Of a stretch of 64,000 nt of DNA, positions 48,903 to 58,766 are shown piece after piece. How positions within the stretch are numbered: the first letter of the stretch is position 1; the number at the start of each line of letters is the position of its first letter. The position numbers and the translations under genes were made by a program. Origin of the DNA: Siccirubricoccus soli (GTDB taxonomy: Bacteria > Pseudomonadota > Alphaproteobacteria > Acetobacterales > Acetobacteraceae); NCBI RefSeq assembly GCF_024178315.1, contig NZ_JAMZIK010000016.1, positions 51,502-115,501 on the forward strand. The letters run 5' to 3'. Below the pieces are notes generated by a model. That model saw only the letters and a list, made by a program, of their open reading frames with translations, ran no database searches and was not told the origin of the DNA.

Positions 48903-49301
48903 GTGGTGGCCTTTGCCCAGATCGGGATTGTCGGCTTCGATGGGCAGATCGAGCTCGAGGCGCTGCGGCTCTACGGCCTGCCGGAGCACGCCCCGGCGCT
49001 GCTCTGCGGCACGCCCACCCTGCCGGTGGGCCCGCGCGAGTTCGCCGCGGAGATCGCCTGGGACCTGCCGAACCTGGTCCCGGGTGCCACCAGCCTGCTC
49101 GATGTGGCCGTCACCGGCTGCCGGCAGGGCGATCTGGCCGACGCGGCCCTGGTCTCCTCGACCCGCTTCATCGAACTCGACGCCGCGGCCTGGACCAACA
49201 ACACGGTCCGGGTGATGGCGCGCAACATCTCACCGTCCGCTACCTTCGATCTGGGTCCGGCTACGCTATCGGTAGCGGTGACGAAGCGGCGGGTGCCGTG
49301 A
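48903..49301 (+). pseudogene. Tail-spike 3' fragment from a second prophage
   Basis: The reading frame from ~48903 to the TGA at 49299 matches the last ~130 residues of the tail spike at 21744-23570 (VAFAQIGIVGFDGQIELEAL, then SVAVTKRRVP) with clear divergence. The beta-helix domain and start are missing. It is therefore a remnant of a related but different phage, not a recent copy. Its 5' break coincides with the recombinase break. Confidence 0.82.
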
Positions 49302-49413
49302 GCCGGATGGCCGGCTGACGGCCATATTCTCCGCCACGTATGTGCTTTTCGCAGTCGGCATCCGTTCCGCGGCGACGCAGTGGTGGTAGCCAAAGTGTCC
49401 GGGAGGATCACTC

Positions 49414-50391
49414 ATGCGTCGCTCTGCCTGCACCATCCTGGTGCTTCTTGCCCTGCTGATGGCTCCCTTCGCCAGGTCGCGAGCCCAGGATGCGCCTTGG
49501 CCGACACGGCCGATCCGCATCGTCATGCCCTTTGCGGCGGGCGGAGGAACCGACATTACCGCGCGGTTCCTCGCTCAGCGGCTGACGGAGAAGCTTGGCG
49601 TCAGCGTGGTGATCGAGAACAGGATCGGGGGTCAGGGGAACATCGGTGCGCTCGCCGTCGTTCGCGCTGCGCCCGATGGCTATACGTTACTCTACAATAC
49701 ATCCTTCGTCGTCACTTCGCCCGCGCTGACACCCAACATAGCCTATGACTGGCAGCGCGATCTTACGCCGGTCGTCGGCGTGGCGAGCGTGCCGTTGATC
49801 CTGCTCGTGCATCCGTCTCTGCCAGCACAAAGCCTGGCTGAATTCGCGGCCTTGGTCCGCCGCCCGAATTCAGATCTCTCCTATGCCTCAGCTGGGATCG
49901 GCAACACCACGCATCTCGCTGCGGCGCGGCTGCTGTTGGAACTGCAGGGGAACGCCACGCACGTACCCTATTCGGGCGGGGCACCTGCCTTGACAGACAT
50001 CGTCCGCGGTGTCGTGCAGTTCTACATGGACACCACGAACACGGCGGTTCCCTTCGTGCGGAATGGAACCGTCCGCGCCCTCGGCATCGCGTCGGCTCAG
50101 CGTGTGGCGAGCCTGCCCGACGTGCCGACTATTGCCGAGGCGATAGCGCCCGGATTCACCGCCGAATCATGGCAAGGCGTGATGGCGCCCACCGGGACAC
50201 CGGAGGCGATCATCCGCCGCTTCTCGTCAGAGATGCTTAACCTCCTGACAGAGCCTGCCGTGATCGAGCGTCTTGCTCAGAGCAGCACCATCCCGATGGC
50301 GATGCCGACCGCCGAGTATCGCGCCTTCCTGGAAAGCGAAGCCGAGAAATGGCAGGCCGTAATCCGTGCCGCCAGTATCCGGTTGGAGTGA
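49414..50391 (+). CDS. Bug/TctC-family periplasmic substrate-binding receptor
   Basis: 325 residues with a signal peptide (~1-24, cleavage after ARSRA). The Bug/TctC core is visible: RIVMPFAAGGGTDITARFLA and VVIENRIGGQGNIGALAVV near residues 32-85, THVPYSGGAPALTDIVRGVV near 185. Such proteins bind organic acids and deliver them to TctAB-type transporters or sense them. No TctA/TctB genes are nearby. GGGAGG lies upstream. It starts a rightward group with the quinone oxidoreductase and enoyl-CoA hydratase genes (gaps of 4 and 19 bases). Confidence 0.88.
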   Translation: MRRSACTILVLLALLMAPFARSRAQDAPWPTRPIRIVMPFAAGGGTDITARFLAQRLTEKLGVSVVIENRIGGQGNIGALAVVRAAPDGYTLLYNTSFVVTSPALTPNIAYDWQRDLTPVVGVASVPLILLVHPSLPAQSLAEFAALVRRPNSDLSYASAGIGNTTHLAAARLLLELQGNATHVPYSGGAPALTDIVRGVVQFYMDTTNTAVPFVRNGTVRALGIASAQRVASLPDVPTIAEAIAPGFTAESWQGVMAPTGTPEAIIRRFSSEMLNLLTEPAVIERLAQSSTIPMAMPTAEYRAFLESEAEKWQAVIRAASIRLE

Positions 50392-50395
50392 CGCC

Positions 50396-51382
50396 ATGCC
50401 CAAAGCTGTCCTGTGTCGCGTCCTAGAAGGACCAGCCGCGCTGCGCCTTGAGGAGGTGCCGCCGGCTGGCCCGCCCGGGCCGAGCGAAGTCCGCGTGCGG
50501 ATCCATGCCGCCGGGTTGAACTTCCCGGATCTCCTCATGGCTGCCGGCCGCTACCAGTTCAAACCACCTTTGCCGTTCGCGCTCGGGCGGGAAGCCGCGG
50601 GTGTGGTGGATGCGGTTGGAAGTGGCGTGACGCGGTGCCGAACCGGCGACCGTGTCCTGCTCAATCTCAGCCACGGCGCCTTTGCCGAGGAGATCGTTGC
50701 GCCTGAGCACACGGTGCGACTGATACCCGCCCCCTTCACCTTCGCCGAGGCAGCCTGCTTCCACGTCGCCACGGCTACAGCGACCAATGCGCTGCTGCAG
50801 CGCGGACAACTTGCGCCTGGCGAAATGCTTCTCGTTCATGGCGCCGGCGGTGGCGTTGGCTTAGCCGCTGTGGAGGTGGGCAAGCTGCTGGGCGCAACTG
50901 TCATCGCCGTCGCCGGTGGGGCGGAGAAGCTCGCCGTCGCGACAGCCCATGGCGCCGACCATGCGATCGACCATAGCCGGGAGGATTTCCGCGAGCGGGT
51001 GCGTGAGATCACCGAGGGTCGCGGCGCGGATGTCGTTTTCGACCCCGTCGGTGGCAATACCTTTGATACCTCGTTGCGCTGCATGGCTTTCGGAGGGCGC
51101 ATCCTCATCGTCGGCTTCGCTGGCGGCAGGATCCAACAGATCCCTGGCAACCAGCCGCTCCTGAAATGCATCAGCGTGGTTGGTGTCCAAGCCCTGACCC
51201 ATGCCGAGCGCGATCCCGCCGTCGGCGAGGCTTATGAACGCTGGATGTACGGTCATGCCGCACAAGGCCGGCTGCGTCCGCACATCTCTCACAGCCTGCC
51301 TATGGCGCGCTTTGCCGAGGCGCTCGACCTGCTTGCCTCGCGCCAGGCTATCGGGCGCGTCGCCTTGACAATGCAGAACTGA
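50396..51382 (+). CDS. NADPH:quinone oxidoreductase family (zinc-free MDR)
   Basis: 328 residues; a GGAG site precedes the ATG at 50396. N-terminal GroES-like domain ([20 protein letters not shown], ~35) and Rossmann domain with [19 protein letters not shown] (~150). The YRGVDLVFDPVG-type motif appears as [17 protein letters not shown]. No structural zinc Cys are present, as in quinone reductases/enoyl reductases. It could reduce an enoyl-CoA intermediate of the local pathway. It is co-transcribed with the Bug receptor and enoyl-CoA hydratase. Confidence 0.85.
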   Translation: MPKAVLCRVLEGPAALRLEEVPPAGPPGPSEVRVRIHAAGLNFPDLLMAAGRYQFKPPLPFALGREAAGVVDAVGSGVTRCRTGDRVLLNLSHGAFAEEIVAPEHTVRLIPAPFTFAEAACFHVATATATNALLQRGQLAPGEMLLVHGAGGGVGLAAVEVGKLLGATVIAVAGGAEKLAVATAHGADHAIDHSREDFRERVREITEGRGADVVFDPVGGNTFDTSLRCMAFGGRILIVGFAGGRIQQIPGNQPLLKCISVVGVQALTHAERDPAVGEAYERWMYGHAAQGRLRPHISHSLPMARFAEALDLLASRQAIGRVALTMQN

Positions 51383-51401
51383 GCTCACCAGGAGATCCCG
51401 C

Positions 51402-52208
51402 ATGACGGACCGCTATGCGCGCTACCAGCGCCTGCTCTTCGATCGCCCGCATCCGCGCGTGCTGCGCATCACCATGAACAACGGTCGGATGAACACCGCC
51501 GACCAGCAGATGCATGCCGAACTGGGCGAGGTGTGGCGCGACATCGACACCGATCCCTCCGTCTCCGCTGTGCTCCTCACTGGCGGACCGAAGGTTTTCT
51601 CGGCCGGTGGCGACATGGCACTGGTCGAGGCCATCGCTGACGATTCCGAGACCCGCGCACGCAACTGGAAGGAAGCGCGGGACATCGTCTACAATGTCAT
51701 CAACTGCTCGAAACCAATCGTCAGCACCATCCGGGGTCCGGCCGTGGGCGCGGGGCTGGTGGCGGGGCTCCTGGCCGACGTGTCCATCGCGGCGAAGGAT
51801 GCCCGTATCATCGACGGGCATACCAAGCTCGGCGTCGCCGCCGGCGACCATTGCGCTATCATCTGGCCGCTGCTCTGCGGCATGGCGAAGGCGAAATACT
51901 ACCTGTTGCTGTGCGATGTCCTTAGCGGCGAGGAAGCGGAGCGCATCGGCGTGGTCAGCCTCGCCGTCGATGATGCCGAACTGGACGCCAAGGGGCTCGA
52001 TGTTGCGACACGTCTCGCGGAGGGTCCGCCATCAGCCATCCGCTGGACGAAATACGCCCTGAACAACTGGCTGCGGCAGGCCGGACCGACTTTCGACGCC
52101 TCGCTCGCGCTTGAGTTCCTTGGCTTTACGGGGCCTGAGGTGCGGGAAGGCGTCGCCGCGTTCCGCGAGAAGCGGAAGCCGGCCTTTCCGGCCCACTGCC
52201 CGCTCTGA
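51402..52208 (+). CDS. Enoyl-CoA hydratase/isomerase family protein
   Basis: 268 residues of crotonase fold. The oxyanion-hole segment [17 protein letters not shown] (~47-63) and the [19 protein letters not shown] loop (~107) are present. The usual catalytic Glu/Glu pair cannot be fixed with certainty, so hydratase, isomerase or hydrolase remain possible. AGGAG lies upstream. Its 3' end overlaps the convergent IclR regulator gene by 83 bases. Confidence 0.85.
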   Translation: MTDRYARYQRLLFDRPHPRVLRITMNNGRMNTADQQMHAELGEVWRDIDTDPSVSAVLLTGGPKVFSAGGDMALVEAIADDSETRARNWKEARDIVYNVINCSKPIVSTIRGPAVGAGLVAGLLADVSIAAKDARIIDGHTKLGVAAGDHCAIIWPLLCGMAKAKYYLLLCDVLSGEEAERIGVVSLAVDDAELDAKGLDVATRLAEGPPSAIRWTKYALNNWLRQAGPTFDASLALEFLGFTGPEVREGVAAFREKRKPAFPAHCPL

Positions 52209-52974
52209 TGGCCGCGGGTGGCGGCGCTGCGGAAACCCGCGCCGCCGCTTCCCGTACCAGAGCTTTGTGGCGCTCCACATCGCGACGAAAGCGATCGGCC
52301 GGCGCGCCGATCAACAGTGCCGTCGAGACGCCGCCGTCGGCATCGAAGACCGGCGCCGCGCAGCCGGCGGCGCCGAGTATGGTCTCCTCGATGGTCACGC
52401 ATACGCCCTCGCGCCGCACATCATCGAGGATGCGACGCAAGGCCGCCAGGCTCGTCGTCGTGTGCGGCGTTAGCCGCTTGATCTGGGTGCGCTTCAGGTA
52501 GTCCTCGCGCCAGGCCTCGTCCTGGAACGCAAGCAGCACGCGCCCGGCCGATGACGAATGCAGCGGCCGCATAGATCCAAGCTGCGGCACGTAGCGCACC
52601 GGCTGCTCGCTCGGGATGATCTCGACGTAGGCGACAAGGCCAAGTTCACGCTCAATAGTGGTCAGATGCACCGTCTCGCCGCTCTTGCGTGCTAGCCATT
52701 CCATGGCGTTCCGGAGCTGGGCCGACTGGTCGCGCGCAGCGAGGATGGTGTTAGCAAGGCGAAAGGCCGCTGGGCCAAGCCGGTAGCGGCCGTCGATATG
52801 CGTCAGATGGCCCTGCGCGACCAGCGGGCGAAGCAGCAGCAGCAGGCTGCTTTTGGGGCTGCCCAGCGCACGGCTTAGGTCGGCGAGCGCCAAGCCATCC
52901 TTGCTGCCCGCCACGGCTTCGAAGAGTCCGAGGACGCGGAGCAGGGAGCGGGGGGTGCCATCCAGCGTCGTCAT
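52126..52974 (-). CDS. IclR family transcriptional regulator
   Basis: 282 residues. N-terminal winged HTH ([21 protein letters not shown], ~27-47) followed by an effector-binding IclR domain ending near residue 250 ([16 protein letters not shown], then [20 protein letters not shown]). A ~30-residue Pro/Arg-rich tail extends across the end of the opposite enoyl-CoA hydratase gene. It lies downstream of two Bug receptor genes on the same strand and probably controls this catabolic block; the palindrome at 55089 is a candidate site. Confidence 0.88.
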   Translation of the reverse strand: MTTLDGTPRSLLRVLGLFEAVAGSKDGLALADLSRALGSPKSSLLLLLRPLVAQGHLTHIDGRYRLGPAAFRLANTILAARDQSAQLRNAMEWLARKSGETVHLTTIERELGLVAYVEIIPSEQPVRYVPQLGSMRPLHSSSAGRVLLAFQDEAWREDYLKRTQIKRLTPHTTTSLAALRRILDDVRREGVCVTIEETILGAAGCAAPVFDADGGVSTALLIGAPADRFRRDVERHKALVREAAARVSAAPPPAAIRAGSGPERPASASRGTRRRLPAPQAP

Positions 52975-53053
52975 GCATTAATTCCCTGGCCGCAGTCATC
53001 GCGGCCCTGCTTCTTTTCCTAGCATCGGAATGCGCCGAACCCAAGGCGCGCGG

Positions 53054-54043
53054 CTATTCCATCGTCATCCCCGTCGCCTGGATGATCGGACGCCACTTTT
53101 CCAACTCTTGCCACATATAAGCGGCGGTGCTGACCGGTGTCGAATCCGGCACCGGCTCCACCGAGACCGAGCTCAGGAAAGCCTGGAAGTCCGGCTCCGC
53201 GACCACGCGCCGTACGGCATCCTGCAGGATGTCGATGATGGGCTGCGGCGTGCCGGCGGGCGCGAGCAATGCGTTGTAGGTGTTGGCGACCATGTCCGGC
53301 ACGCCGAGTTCGATCGCGGTCGGCACCTCCGGCGCCGCGGGTGAGCGGATGCGGGAGAAGTTGGCGATGATTCGCAGCCGCCCTTCCCGGTGATGGTTCA
53401 GCGTCGTCGCGAAGGTGTCGATATAGATCGGGACATGCCCGGCAAGGAGGTCTTGCAGCGCCAGCCCTGCGCCACGATAAGGCACTTGGGTCATCAGCAC
53501 CCCGCCGGCTTGCCGCATCAGGAGCTCGGCCGTGAAGTGCGCGATGCCGCCGGCCCCGGAGGAGGCATAGTTGATGCTGCCCCGCGGAGCACGGCGTACC
53601 AGTTCCAGCAGGGCGGGTAGGGATTGTGCCTCGAAGGAAGGGTGTACCGCCATGACCATCGGCACCTCGCCGACCAGGGCGATGGGAGCGAAGTCCGCAA
53701 TGGGGTCGAAGGTCGGTCGCCGCATCAGCGTCGCTGCAATGGCGTGGCTGGAGGAAGTGGCGAGCATCAGCGTGTAGCCGTCCGGGCGGGCCCGAGCGAC
53801 CTCGGCGCTGGCGATGGTGCCGCTGGCCCCGGTGCGGTTTTCGACGACTATCGATTGCCTGACGACGCTGCCGAGCCGGTCCGCCAGGCGCCGCGCCACG
53901 ATGTCGGTCGGCCCGCCGGCCGCGAAGCCGAGGACGAGCCGGATCGGCCGGTCCGGAAAGGTGCCCTGGGCCAAGACTGCGCCGCGACCATGCAGGGCGA
54001 GCGTGCCGAGTGCGGCCGCGAACAGAAGGTGTCTGCGGTCCAT
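53054..54043 (-). CDS. Bug/TctC-family periplasmic receptor (tandem copy 1)
   Basis: 329 residues with a signal peptide (LLFAAALGTLALHGRGAVLA). The Bug core RLVLGFAAGGPTDIVARRLA and ENRTGASGTIASAEVARARP is clear, as is VPYRGAGLALQDLLAGHVPI near 195. It is closely similar to the adjacent gene at 54050-55033, pointing to a tandem duplication with diverged binding pockets. It follows that gene by 6 bases. Substrate unknown; probably carboxylated aromatic or aliphatic acids. Confidence 0.87.
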   Translation of the reverse strand: MDRRHLLFAAALGTLALHGRGAVLAQGTFPDRPIRLVLGFAAGGPTDIVARRLADRLGSVVRQSIVVENRTGASGTIASAEVARARPDGYTLMLATSSSHAIAATLMRRPTFDPIADFAPIALVGEVPMVMAVHPSFEAQSLPALLELVRRAPRGSINYASSGAGGIAHFTAELLMRQAGGVLMTQVPYRGAGLALQDLLAGHVPIYIDTFATTLNHHREGRLRIIANFSRIRSPAAPEVPTAIELGVPDMVANTYNALLAPAGTPQPIIDILQDAVRRVVAEPDFQAFLSSVSVEPVPDSTPVSTAAYMWQELEKWRPIIQATGMTME

Positions 54044-54049
54044 CGGGCC

Positions 54050-55033
54050 CTACTCCATCGACAGGCCGGTCGCCTGAACGACCGGACGCCACTTCTCAAG
54101 CTCGCTGCGGATGAAGACCATGGTCCGCTCCGGTGTCGGATCGGGGAAGGGGTCGACCAGGTTCGATGCCATGAAGGCCTGCATGGTCGGATCGGCGAGT
54201 GCGGTGCGCACGGCGCCGTTCAACGTCGCCAGTACGGACGCCGGCGTGCCGGCGGGGGCGAGCACCGCATTGTAGGTGTTGGAGACGACGCCGGGCAGTC
54301 CCTGCTCCCTTGCCGTGGGCAGGTCGGGCAGATAGGGGGAGCGCTGTTCGGCGAAGGTGGCGAGGATGCGGACCTGCCCGCCGCGATAAGGCTCGGCGAT
54401 CGAGGCCATGGTGTCCATCACGATCGGGATGTTGTTGGCGAGCAGATCCTGAAGCGCCGTGCTCGCCCCGCGGTAATGCACTGGGGTGAGTTTGATGCCG
54501 CGCGCCTCGCGCTGAAATAGTTCGCCCGACAGATGTGCGATGCCGCCGGCGCCCGAGGTGCCGTAGCTGAGACCTTCTGGTGCGTCCTGCGCGACCCGCA
54601 GGAAATCCTGCAGCGTCCGCGCCGGGAAGGAGGGATGCACGGCGAGCGCCATCGGCACCGTGCCAAGCACGGCGACGCCCGCGTAGTCCTTTACCGGATC
54701 GAAGGTCGGACGCCGCATCAGCGTCGCGGCGATCGCGTGGCTCGAGGAAACGGCGACGATCAGCGTGTAGCCATCCGGCCTCGCCCGCGCGACCTCCGTC
54801 GCGCCGATCGTGCCAGCCGCACCGGTCTTGTTCTCCACGACCACGGACTGCCCAAGATGTGCACCAAGACGCTCGGCGAGACGACGGGCCATGAGGTCCG
54901 TCGGGCCGCCGGCTGAAAAGGCGACCACTAGGCGGATCGGCCTTTCGGGATAGCGATCCTGGGCGAGTGCTGGGATCGTCATGATGCTGCCAGCCGAACC
55001 CGCGAGGCCGCGCAGCACGGTACGTCGCTTCAT
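54050..55033 (-). CDS. Bug/TctC-family periplasmic receptor (tandem copy 2)
   Basis: 327 residues; N-terminal signal (MKRRTVLRGLAGSAGSIMTI, Tat-like twin Arg is only approximate). RLVVAFSAGGPTDLMARRLA, VVENKTGAAGTIGATEVARA and SSSHAIAATLMRRPTFDPV are shared nearly word for word with its neighbour. It is the first gene of the leftward operon (receptor, receptor, iclR). Its upstream region holds a perfect 16-bp palindrome shared with the divergent enoyl-CoA hydratase gene. Confidence 0.87.
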   Translation of the reverse strand: MKRRTVLRGLAGSAGSIMTIPALAQDRYPERPIRLVVAFSAGGPTDLMARRLAERLGAHLGQSVVVENKTGAAGTIGATEVARARPDGYTLIVAVSSSHAIAATLMRRPTFDPVKDYAGVAVLGTVPMALAVHPSFPARTLQDFLRVAQDAPEGLSYGTSGAGGIAHLSGELFQREARGIKLTPVHYRGASTALQDLLANNIPIVMDTMASIAEPYRGGQVRILATFAEQRSPYLPDLPTAREQGLPGVVSNTYNAVLAPAGTPASVLATLNGAVRTALADPTMQAFMASNLVDPFPDPTPERTMVFIRSELEKWRPVVQATGLSME

Positions 55034-55088
55034 TGTCGTTCCTCCCGTCTTGCAGGGTCGCTGCCCGCGATAAGCGTTCGTAGCGTAT

Positions 55089-55104
55089 GTTCATCATGAT
55101 GAAC
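55089..55104. promoter_or_regulatory. 16-bp palindrome, probable IclR-type operator
   Basis: GTTCATCATGATGAAC is a perfect inverted repeat in the 137-base gap between the divergent receptor gene (start 55033) and enoyl-CoA hydratase (start 55171). A related GTTC-N8-GAAC site lies in the divergent gap at 59604. IclR regulators bind short palindromes of this kind. Assignment to either local IclR protein is inferred. Confidence 0.6.
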
Positions 55105-55170
55105 AGCGTTCTTGATTTTTGCGTGTCGGGCTGGCAGCCTCGGGGGCACCGGGCGAAGGAGTGGAACGGC

Positions 55171-55953
55171 ATGGATCGGGAAGCGCGGACCGCAGCGTCA
55201 CGGGACGGACGGATTGGTGTCATCGAACTGGCGCGGCCGACGGTATTCAACTGCCTGTCGGTGCAGAGTTACGACGAGATCCTTGCCGCCCTGCGCGACT
55301 TCGAAGGAGATCCCGCCATCCGCGTCGTGCTGATTCGTGCGCAGGGTAAGCATTTCTGTACGGGCGCTGAACTCGGCGAAGTGAAGCGGATGCGCGCGGA
55401 GGACACGGCGCTGCGCCATTTCATCGCGCATGGCCATGCCGTCCTCTGCGCGCTGGAAGCGAGCCCGCTGCCGGTCGTCGCCGCGGTGCATGGGCTGTGC
55501 CTGGCAGGGGGGCTGGAACTCGCCATGGCCTGCGACGTCGTCCTGGCCGCGGCCTCGGCGCGCTTCGGCGATCAGCATGCCCAATTTGGGCTAGTACCCG
55601 GCTGGGGCGGCACGCAGCGCCTGCCGCGCCTGGTGGGCCTGCGCCGCGCGCTCGACCTCATGTTCAGCGCCCGCTGGATCGAGGCGACGGAGGCCGAACG
55701 GTGGGGGCTGGTCAATCAGGTGGTCGCGGACGAGGCGCTGCAGGACGCAGCGATCGAGTATTGCCGTGCCATCGCGGAGCGCAGCGCGCCGGGCCTGGCG
55801 TTGATGAAGCAGTTGGCACGGGGCGGCCTGGAGGACAGCCTAGCCGAGGGGTTGGCGCAGGAGGCCTCTGCGGTGGTACCTGCCCTGCTTACGCCGGATG
55901 TGGAAGAAGGTCTCGCCGCCTTCGAGGGGCGGCGCAAGCCCGTCTTCGGGTGA
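55171..55953 (+). CDS. Enoyl-CoA hydratase/isomerase family protein
   Basis: 260 residues from the ATG at 55171 (AAGGAG ~9 bases upstream; the frame to 55087 includes the operator and is rejected). Crotonase motifs: IRAQGKHFCTGAELGEVKRM (~55-75) for the oxyanion hole and GLCLAGGLELAMACDVVLAA (~107-126), whose Glu fits the catalytic position; GWGGTQRLPRLVG follows with the second segment. A true hydratase is plausible. It faces the CoA-transferase gene across a 6-base gap. Confidence 0.88.
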   Translation: MDREARTAASRDGRIGVIELARPTVFNCLSVQSYDEILAALRDFEGDPAIRVVLIRAQGKHFCTGAELGEVKRMRAEDTALRHFIAHGHAVLCALEASPLPVVAAVHGLCLAGGLELAMACDVVLAAASARFGDQHAQFGLVPGWGGTQRLPRLVGLRRALDLMFSARWIEATEAERWGLVNQVVADEALQDAAIEYCRAIAERSAPGLALMKQLARGGLEDSLAEGLAQEASAVVPALLTPDVEEGLAAFEGRRKPVFG

Positions 55954-55959
55954 CGCGCG

Positions 55960-57132
55960 TCACGAGGCGAGGCGCGCTGCCGCAGCCTCCGGCACACCGG
56001 CCTCGCGCAGGACCTCCTCCGTATGTTCACCGAGCCGCGGCGCCAGCCGGCGGATGCTGCCCGGCGATTCCGAGAAGGATGTCGGTACGGCGGTAGTGAT
56101 CATCGCCCCTTCGCTGGGGTGTTGGACATGCTGAAAGTAGCCAGTCTCGACGAGGTAAGGATCGTCGAACATGCCATCGAGGGTCAGCACCGCCCCGTTT
56201 GGAATATCGGCGGCATCCAGGCGCCGCTGCCATTCCGCCGTGGTGCGCGTCGCCATCACTGCGGTCACGATCTCATAGAGTGCGGCGACGTTGAGCGTGC
56301 GCTGCGCCAGCTTCGCGAACCGCGCGTCGTTCGCGAGATCCGGCCGCTCCATGGCAACGAAGAGCCGCGCCCATTGCTCGTCCGTGTTCGCCAGCAGGCA
56401 GATGTGCCCGTCGGCGGTCGCATGCGGACGCCGGAACGGCGTCAGCATGCGCACATAGCCAAGGCCGAGCGAGGTGTCGTCCAACGTCGCGCCCCAGAGA
56501 TGCTCGACCATGTTGAAGCTCAGCATGGTCTCCAGCATCGGGACGTGAACTTCCTGGCCGACGCCGCTGCGTTCGCGCCGGTAGAGCGCCATGCCGATGG
56601 CCGAGGCGAGGGCGAAGCCGCAGAACTTGTCGGCGATCACCATGGGCACAAAGCCAGGCTTGCCGTCGCGCCGGGCATGGAGGTCGGCAATGCCACTCAT
56701 GCCCTGGATCACGTCGTCGAAGGCGGGCTTGTCGCGCCAGGCGCTATCCTTACGGAAGCCGGTCGCCGCCGCGTAGATCAGCCGCGGATTGCGCGCAGTA
56801 AGTGTGGCGTGGTCCAGGCCCAGCCGTTCCGCTGCACCGATGCGCATGTTGTGGACGAAGACATCGGCACCGTCAATGAGCGTCAACAGCGCCTGCAGCG
56901 CCTCGGGCTGCTTCAGATCCAGCACCACGCTGCGCTTGTTGCGGTTGGTGTTGAGGAAGAAGACGCTCATGGCCGGGCTACGGCTTGGCCCCATGACGCG
57001 GATCGGGTCGCCCGTGGGCGGCTCGACCTTGATTATGTCAGCCCCCATGTCGCCCAGCACCTGGGTTGCCACCGGGCCGAGGATGTTGACCGTGAGATCG
57101 ATGACCTTCACGCCCGCGAGCGGTCCGCTCAT
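55960..57132 (-). CDS. Class III (CaiB/BaiF) CoA-transferase
   Basis: 390 residues from the ATG at 57132, which overlaps the MaoC gene stop. The N-terminus GVKVIDLTVNILGPVATQVL and the nucleotide-fold segment ADIIKVEPPTGDPIRVMG are typical. The likely catalytic Asp is in DKPAFDDVIQGMSGIADL (~160). The enzyme moves CoA between an acyl-CoA and a free acid, activating the substrate of this pathway. Last gene of the leftward operon SDR, acyl-CoA dehydrogenase, MaoC, CoA-transferase. Confidence 0.9.
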   Translation of the reverse strand: MSGPLAGVKVIDLTVNILGPVATQVLGDMGADIIKVEPPTGDPIRVMGPSRSPAMSVFFLNTNRNKRSVVLDLKQPEALQALLTLIDGADVFVHNMRIGAAERLGLDHATLTARNPRLIYAAATGFRKDSAWRDKPAFDDVIQGMSGIADLHARRDGKPGFVPMVIADKFCGFALASAIGMALYRRERSGVGQEVHVPMLETMLSFNMVEHLWGATLDDTSLGLGYVRMLTPFRRPHATADGHICLLANTDEQWARLFVAMERPDLANDARFAKLAQRTLNVAALYEIVTAVMATRTTAEWQRRLDAADIPNGAVLTLDGMFDDPYLVETGYFQHVQHPSEGAMITTAVPTSFSESPGSIRRLAPRLGEHTEEVLREAGVPEAAAARLAS

Positions 57133-57614
57133 CCGCCGCTGCTCCGCGCTTTGATCATGCGGGTCGGCGTGTAGGTCAGCGCTGTGCTGCCATCCTGCTT
57201 CACCACGCGGTTGAAGGTGGTGACGATGCCGCGATCCGGCCGCGACTTGGAGCGTCGGCTTTCCGTCACCTCCACCTCGACATGGATGGTATCCCCGGCG
57301 AAGACCGGGTTCTCGATCTTCAGTTCCATCCCAAGGAAGGCGTAGCCGGTATGCTGCATGGTCGCGTGAACCAGCAGGCCTTCGGCAAAGCAATAAACCA
57401 GTGACCCCGGCGAGAGCCGACCCTTGATGTCGCTCTCGTGCTTGAGGAACTCCATGTTGGTGAACAGCACCTCGGTCATGCCGGTGCAGTTGATGAAGGC
57501 GACGATGTCGGGCTCCGTGATCGTGCGGCCGATGGTGCGGAACTTCCGCCCCACCGGCATGTCCTCGAAGAACTGGCCGAGCCCGAGCACGGGCAGGTCG
57601 CTGCTGGCGGTCAT
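57129..57614 (-). CDS. MaoC family dehydratase (hot-dog fold)
   Basis: 161 residues from the ATG at 57614; a TTG at 57620 overlapping the previous stop is possible. FRTIGRTITEPDIVAFINCTG contains the Asp of the hydratase-2 motif, but the usual His is not in the canonical spacing. FAGDTIHVEVEVTESRRSKSRPDRGIVT is the second half of the fold. It probably hydrates an enoyl-CoA made by the neighbouring acyl-CoA dehydrogenase. Confidence 0.83.
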   Translation of the reverse strand: MTASSDLPVLGLGQFFEDMPVGRKFRTIGRTITEPDIVAFINCTGMTEVLFTNMEFLKHESDIKGRLSPGSLVYCFAEGLLVHATMQHTGYAFLGMELKIENPVFAGDTIHVEVEVTESRRSKSRPDRGIVTTFNRVVKQDGSTALTYTPTRMIKARSSGG

Positions 57615-57616
57615 GG

Positions 57617-58762
57617 TCAACGTTTCCCTGGGCCGATGATGTTGCGCGCGACGATGTTGCGCTGGATCTGGTTGGTGCCCTCGATGATCTGGAGCACCTT
57701 GGCGTCGCGGAAGTAGCGGTTAATGGGGAACTCGTTCGAGATCCCGGCCGCGCCGAAGAGTTGTACCGCGTCGGTAGCCACCTTCATCGCGGTGTCGGTG
57801 GCGAAGCATTTGGCCGAGGCAGCGAGCCGCGCCATCTCGCCGCCCCGCAGCCCATCATCGACGGCCGCGGCTGCGGCATAGACGAGCTGCCGCGCCGCCT
57901 CGATCTGGATCGCCATGTCGGCGACGATCCAGCGCACGCCCTGGAAGTCCGCGACCGACTGGCCGAACGCGCGGCGATCCTTAATGAAGGCGACGGCGTG
58001 GTCCATCGCGCCCTGCGCACAACCGAGCGCGCGCGCGGCGATCAGTGGCCGCGACTGGTTCAGCGCCTCCATCACGTCCTTGAACTTGCCGCCCTCGCCG
58101 CCTAGACGGTTCGCAGCCGGCAGGCGCACATTGTCGAGAAAGATGGCGTAAGAGGGCACGCCACGCGCGCCCATCTTGTCTTCCTTGCTGCCGACGGTGA
58201 AGCCCGGCATGCCCTTCTCAATGATAAAGAAGGATACTTCGTCGCCATCATCCACCTTGCAGGCGACGAGGACGAAATCCGACACGCCGGCGTTGGTGCA
58301 CCAGATCTTGCCGCCGTTGACGATGTAGTCCCCACCGTCGCGTCGCGCCCGCGTGCGGATGCCCGCGACGTCCGATCCCGATTGCGGCTCGGTTAGCGAA
58401 AAGGCGGCGCGCAGTGATCCATCGGCGAGGCCAGGCAGCAGCCGCGCCTTCTGCTCCGGCGTGCCACCGGCGAGTATGGCGCCGAGCGGCGCCCACTGCA
58501 CCAGCAGCAGATAGGCGGTATTGTAACAGACACGGCCGAGTTCCTCGATTGCGACGACCGCGGACAGCAGGCTTCCTGACCCGCCATGCTCCGGCGGGAA
58601 CGGGAGCGTGAAGAGACCGAGCTCCTTCAGCAGGTCGAACATGTCCTGCGGGTATTCGGCGGTGCGGTCGATCTCGGCGGCTCGTGCGGCGACGCGCTCT
58701 TGCGCGACGCGACGCACCAGGTCGCGGACCTCGATCTGATCCTGTCCCAGGGCGAAGCTCAT
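57617..58762 (-). CDS. Acyl-CoA dehydrogenase
   Basis: 381 residues with all three domains: helical N-terminus (FALGQDQIEVRDLVRRVAQE), beta barrel with AAFSLTEPQSGSDVAGI and DYIVNGGKIWCTNAG (~125-160), and C-terminal helices (RAFGQSVADFQGVRWIVADM, then QIIEGTNQIQRNIVARNI). The ...YEGTNQI-type end here reads IIEGTNQIQR and includes the position where short-chain enzymes place their catalytic Glu nearby. FAD-dependent oxidation of an acyl-CoA to enoyl-CoA. Five bases separate it from the SDR gene upstream. Confidence 0.93.
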   Translation of the reverse strand: MSFALGQDQIEVRDLVRRVAQERVAARAAEIDRTAEYPQDMFDLLKELGLFTLPFPPEHGGSGSLLSAVVAIEELGRVCYNTAYLLLVQWAPLGAILAGGTPEQKARLLPGLADGSLRAAFSLTEPQSGSDVAGIRTRARRDGGDYIVNGGKIWCTNAGVSDFVLVACKVDDGDEVSFFIIEKGMPGFTVGSKEDKMGARGVPSYAIFLDNVRLPAANRLGGEGGKFKDVMEALNQSRPLIAARALGCAQGAMDHAVAFIKDRRAFGQSVADFQGVRWIVADMAIQIEAARQLVYAAAAAVDDGLRGGEMARLAASAKCFATDTAMKVATDAVQLFGAAGISNEFPINRYFRDAKVLQIIEGTNQIQRNIVARNIIGPGKR

Positions 58763-58766
58763 GGCG

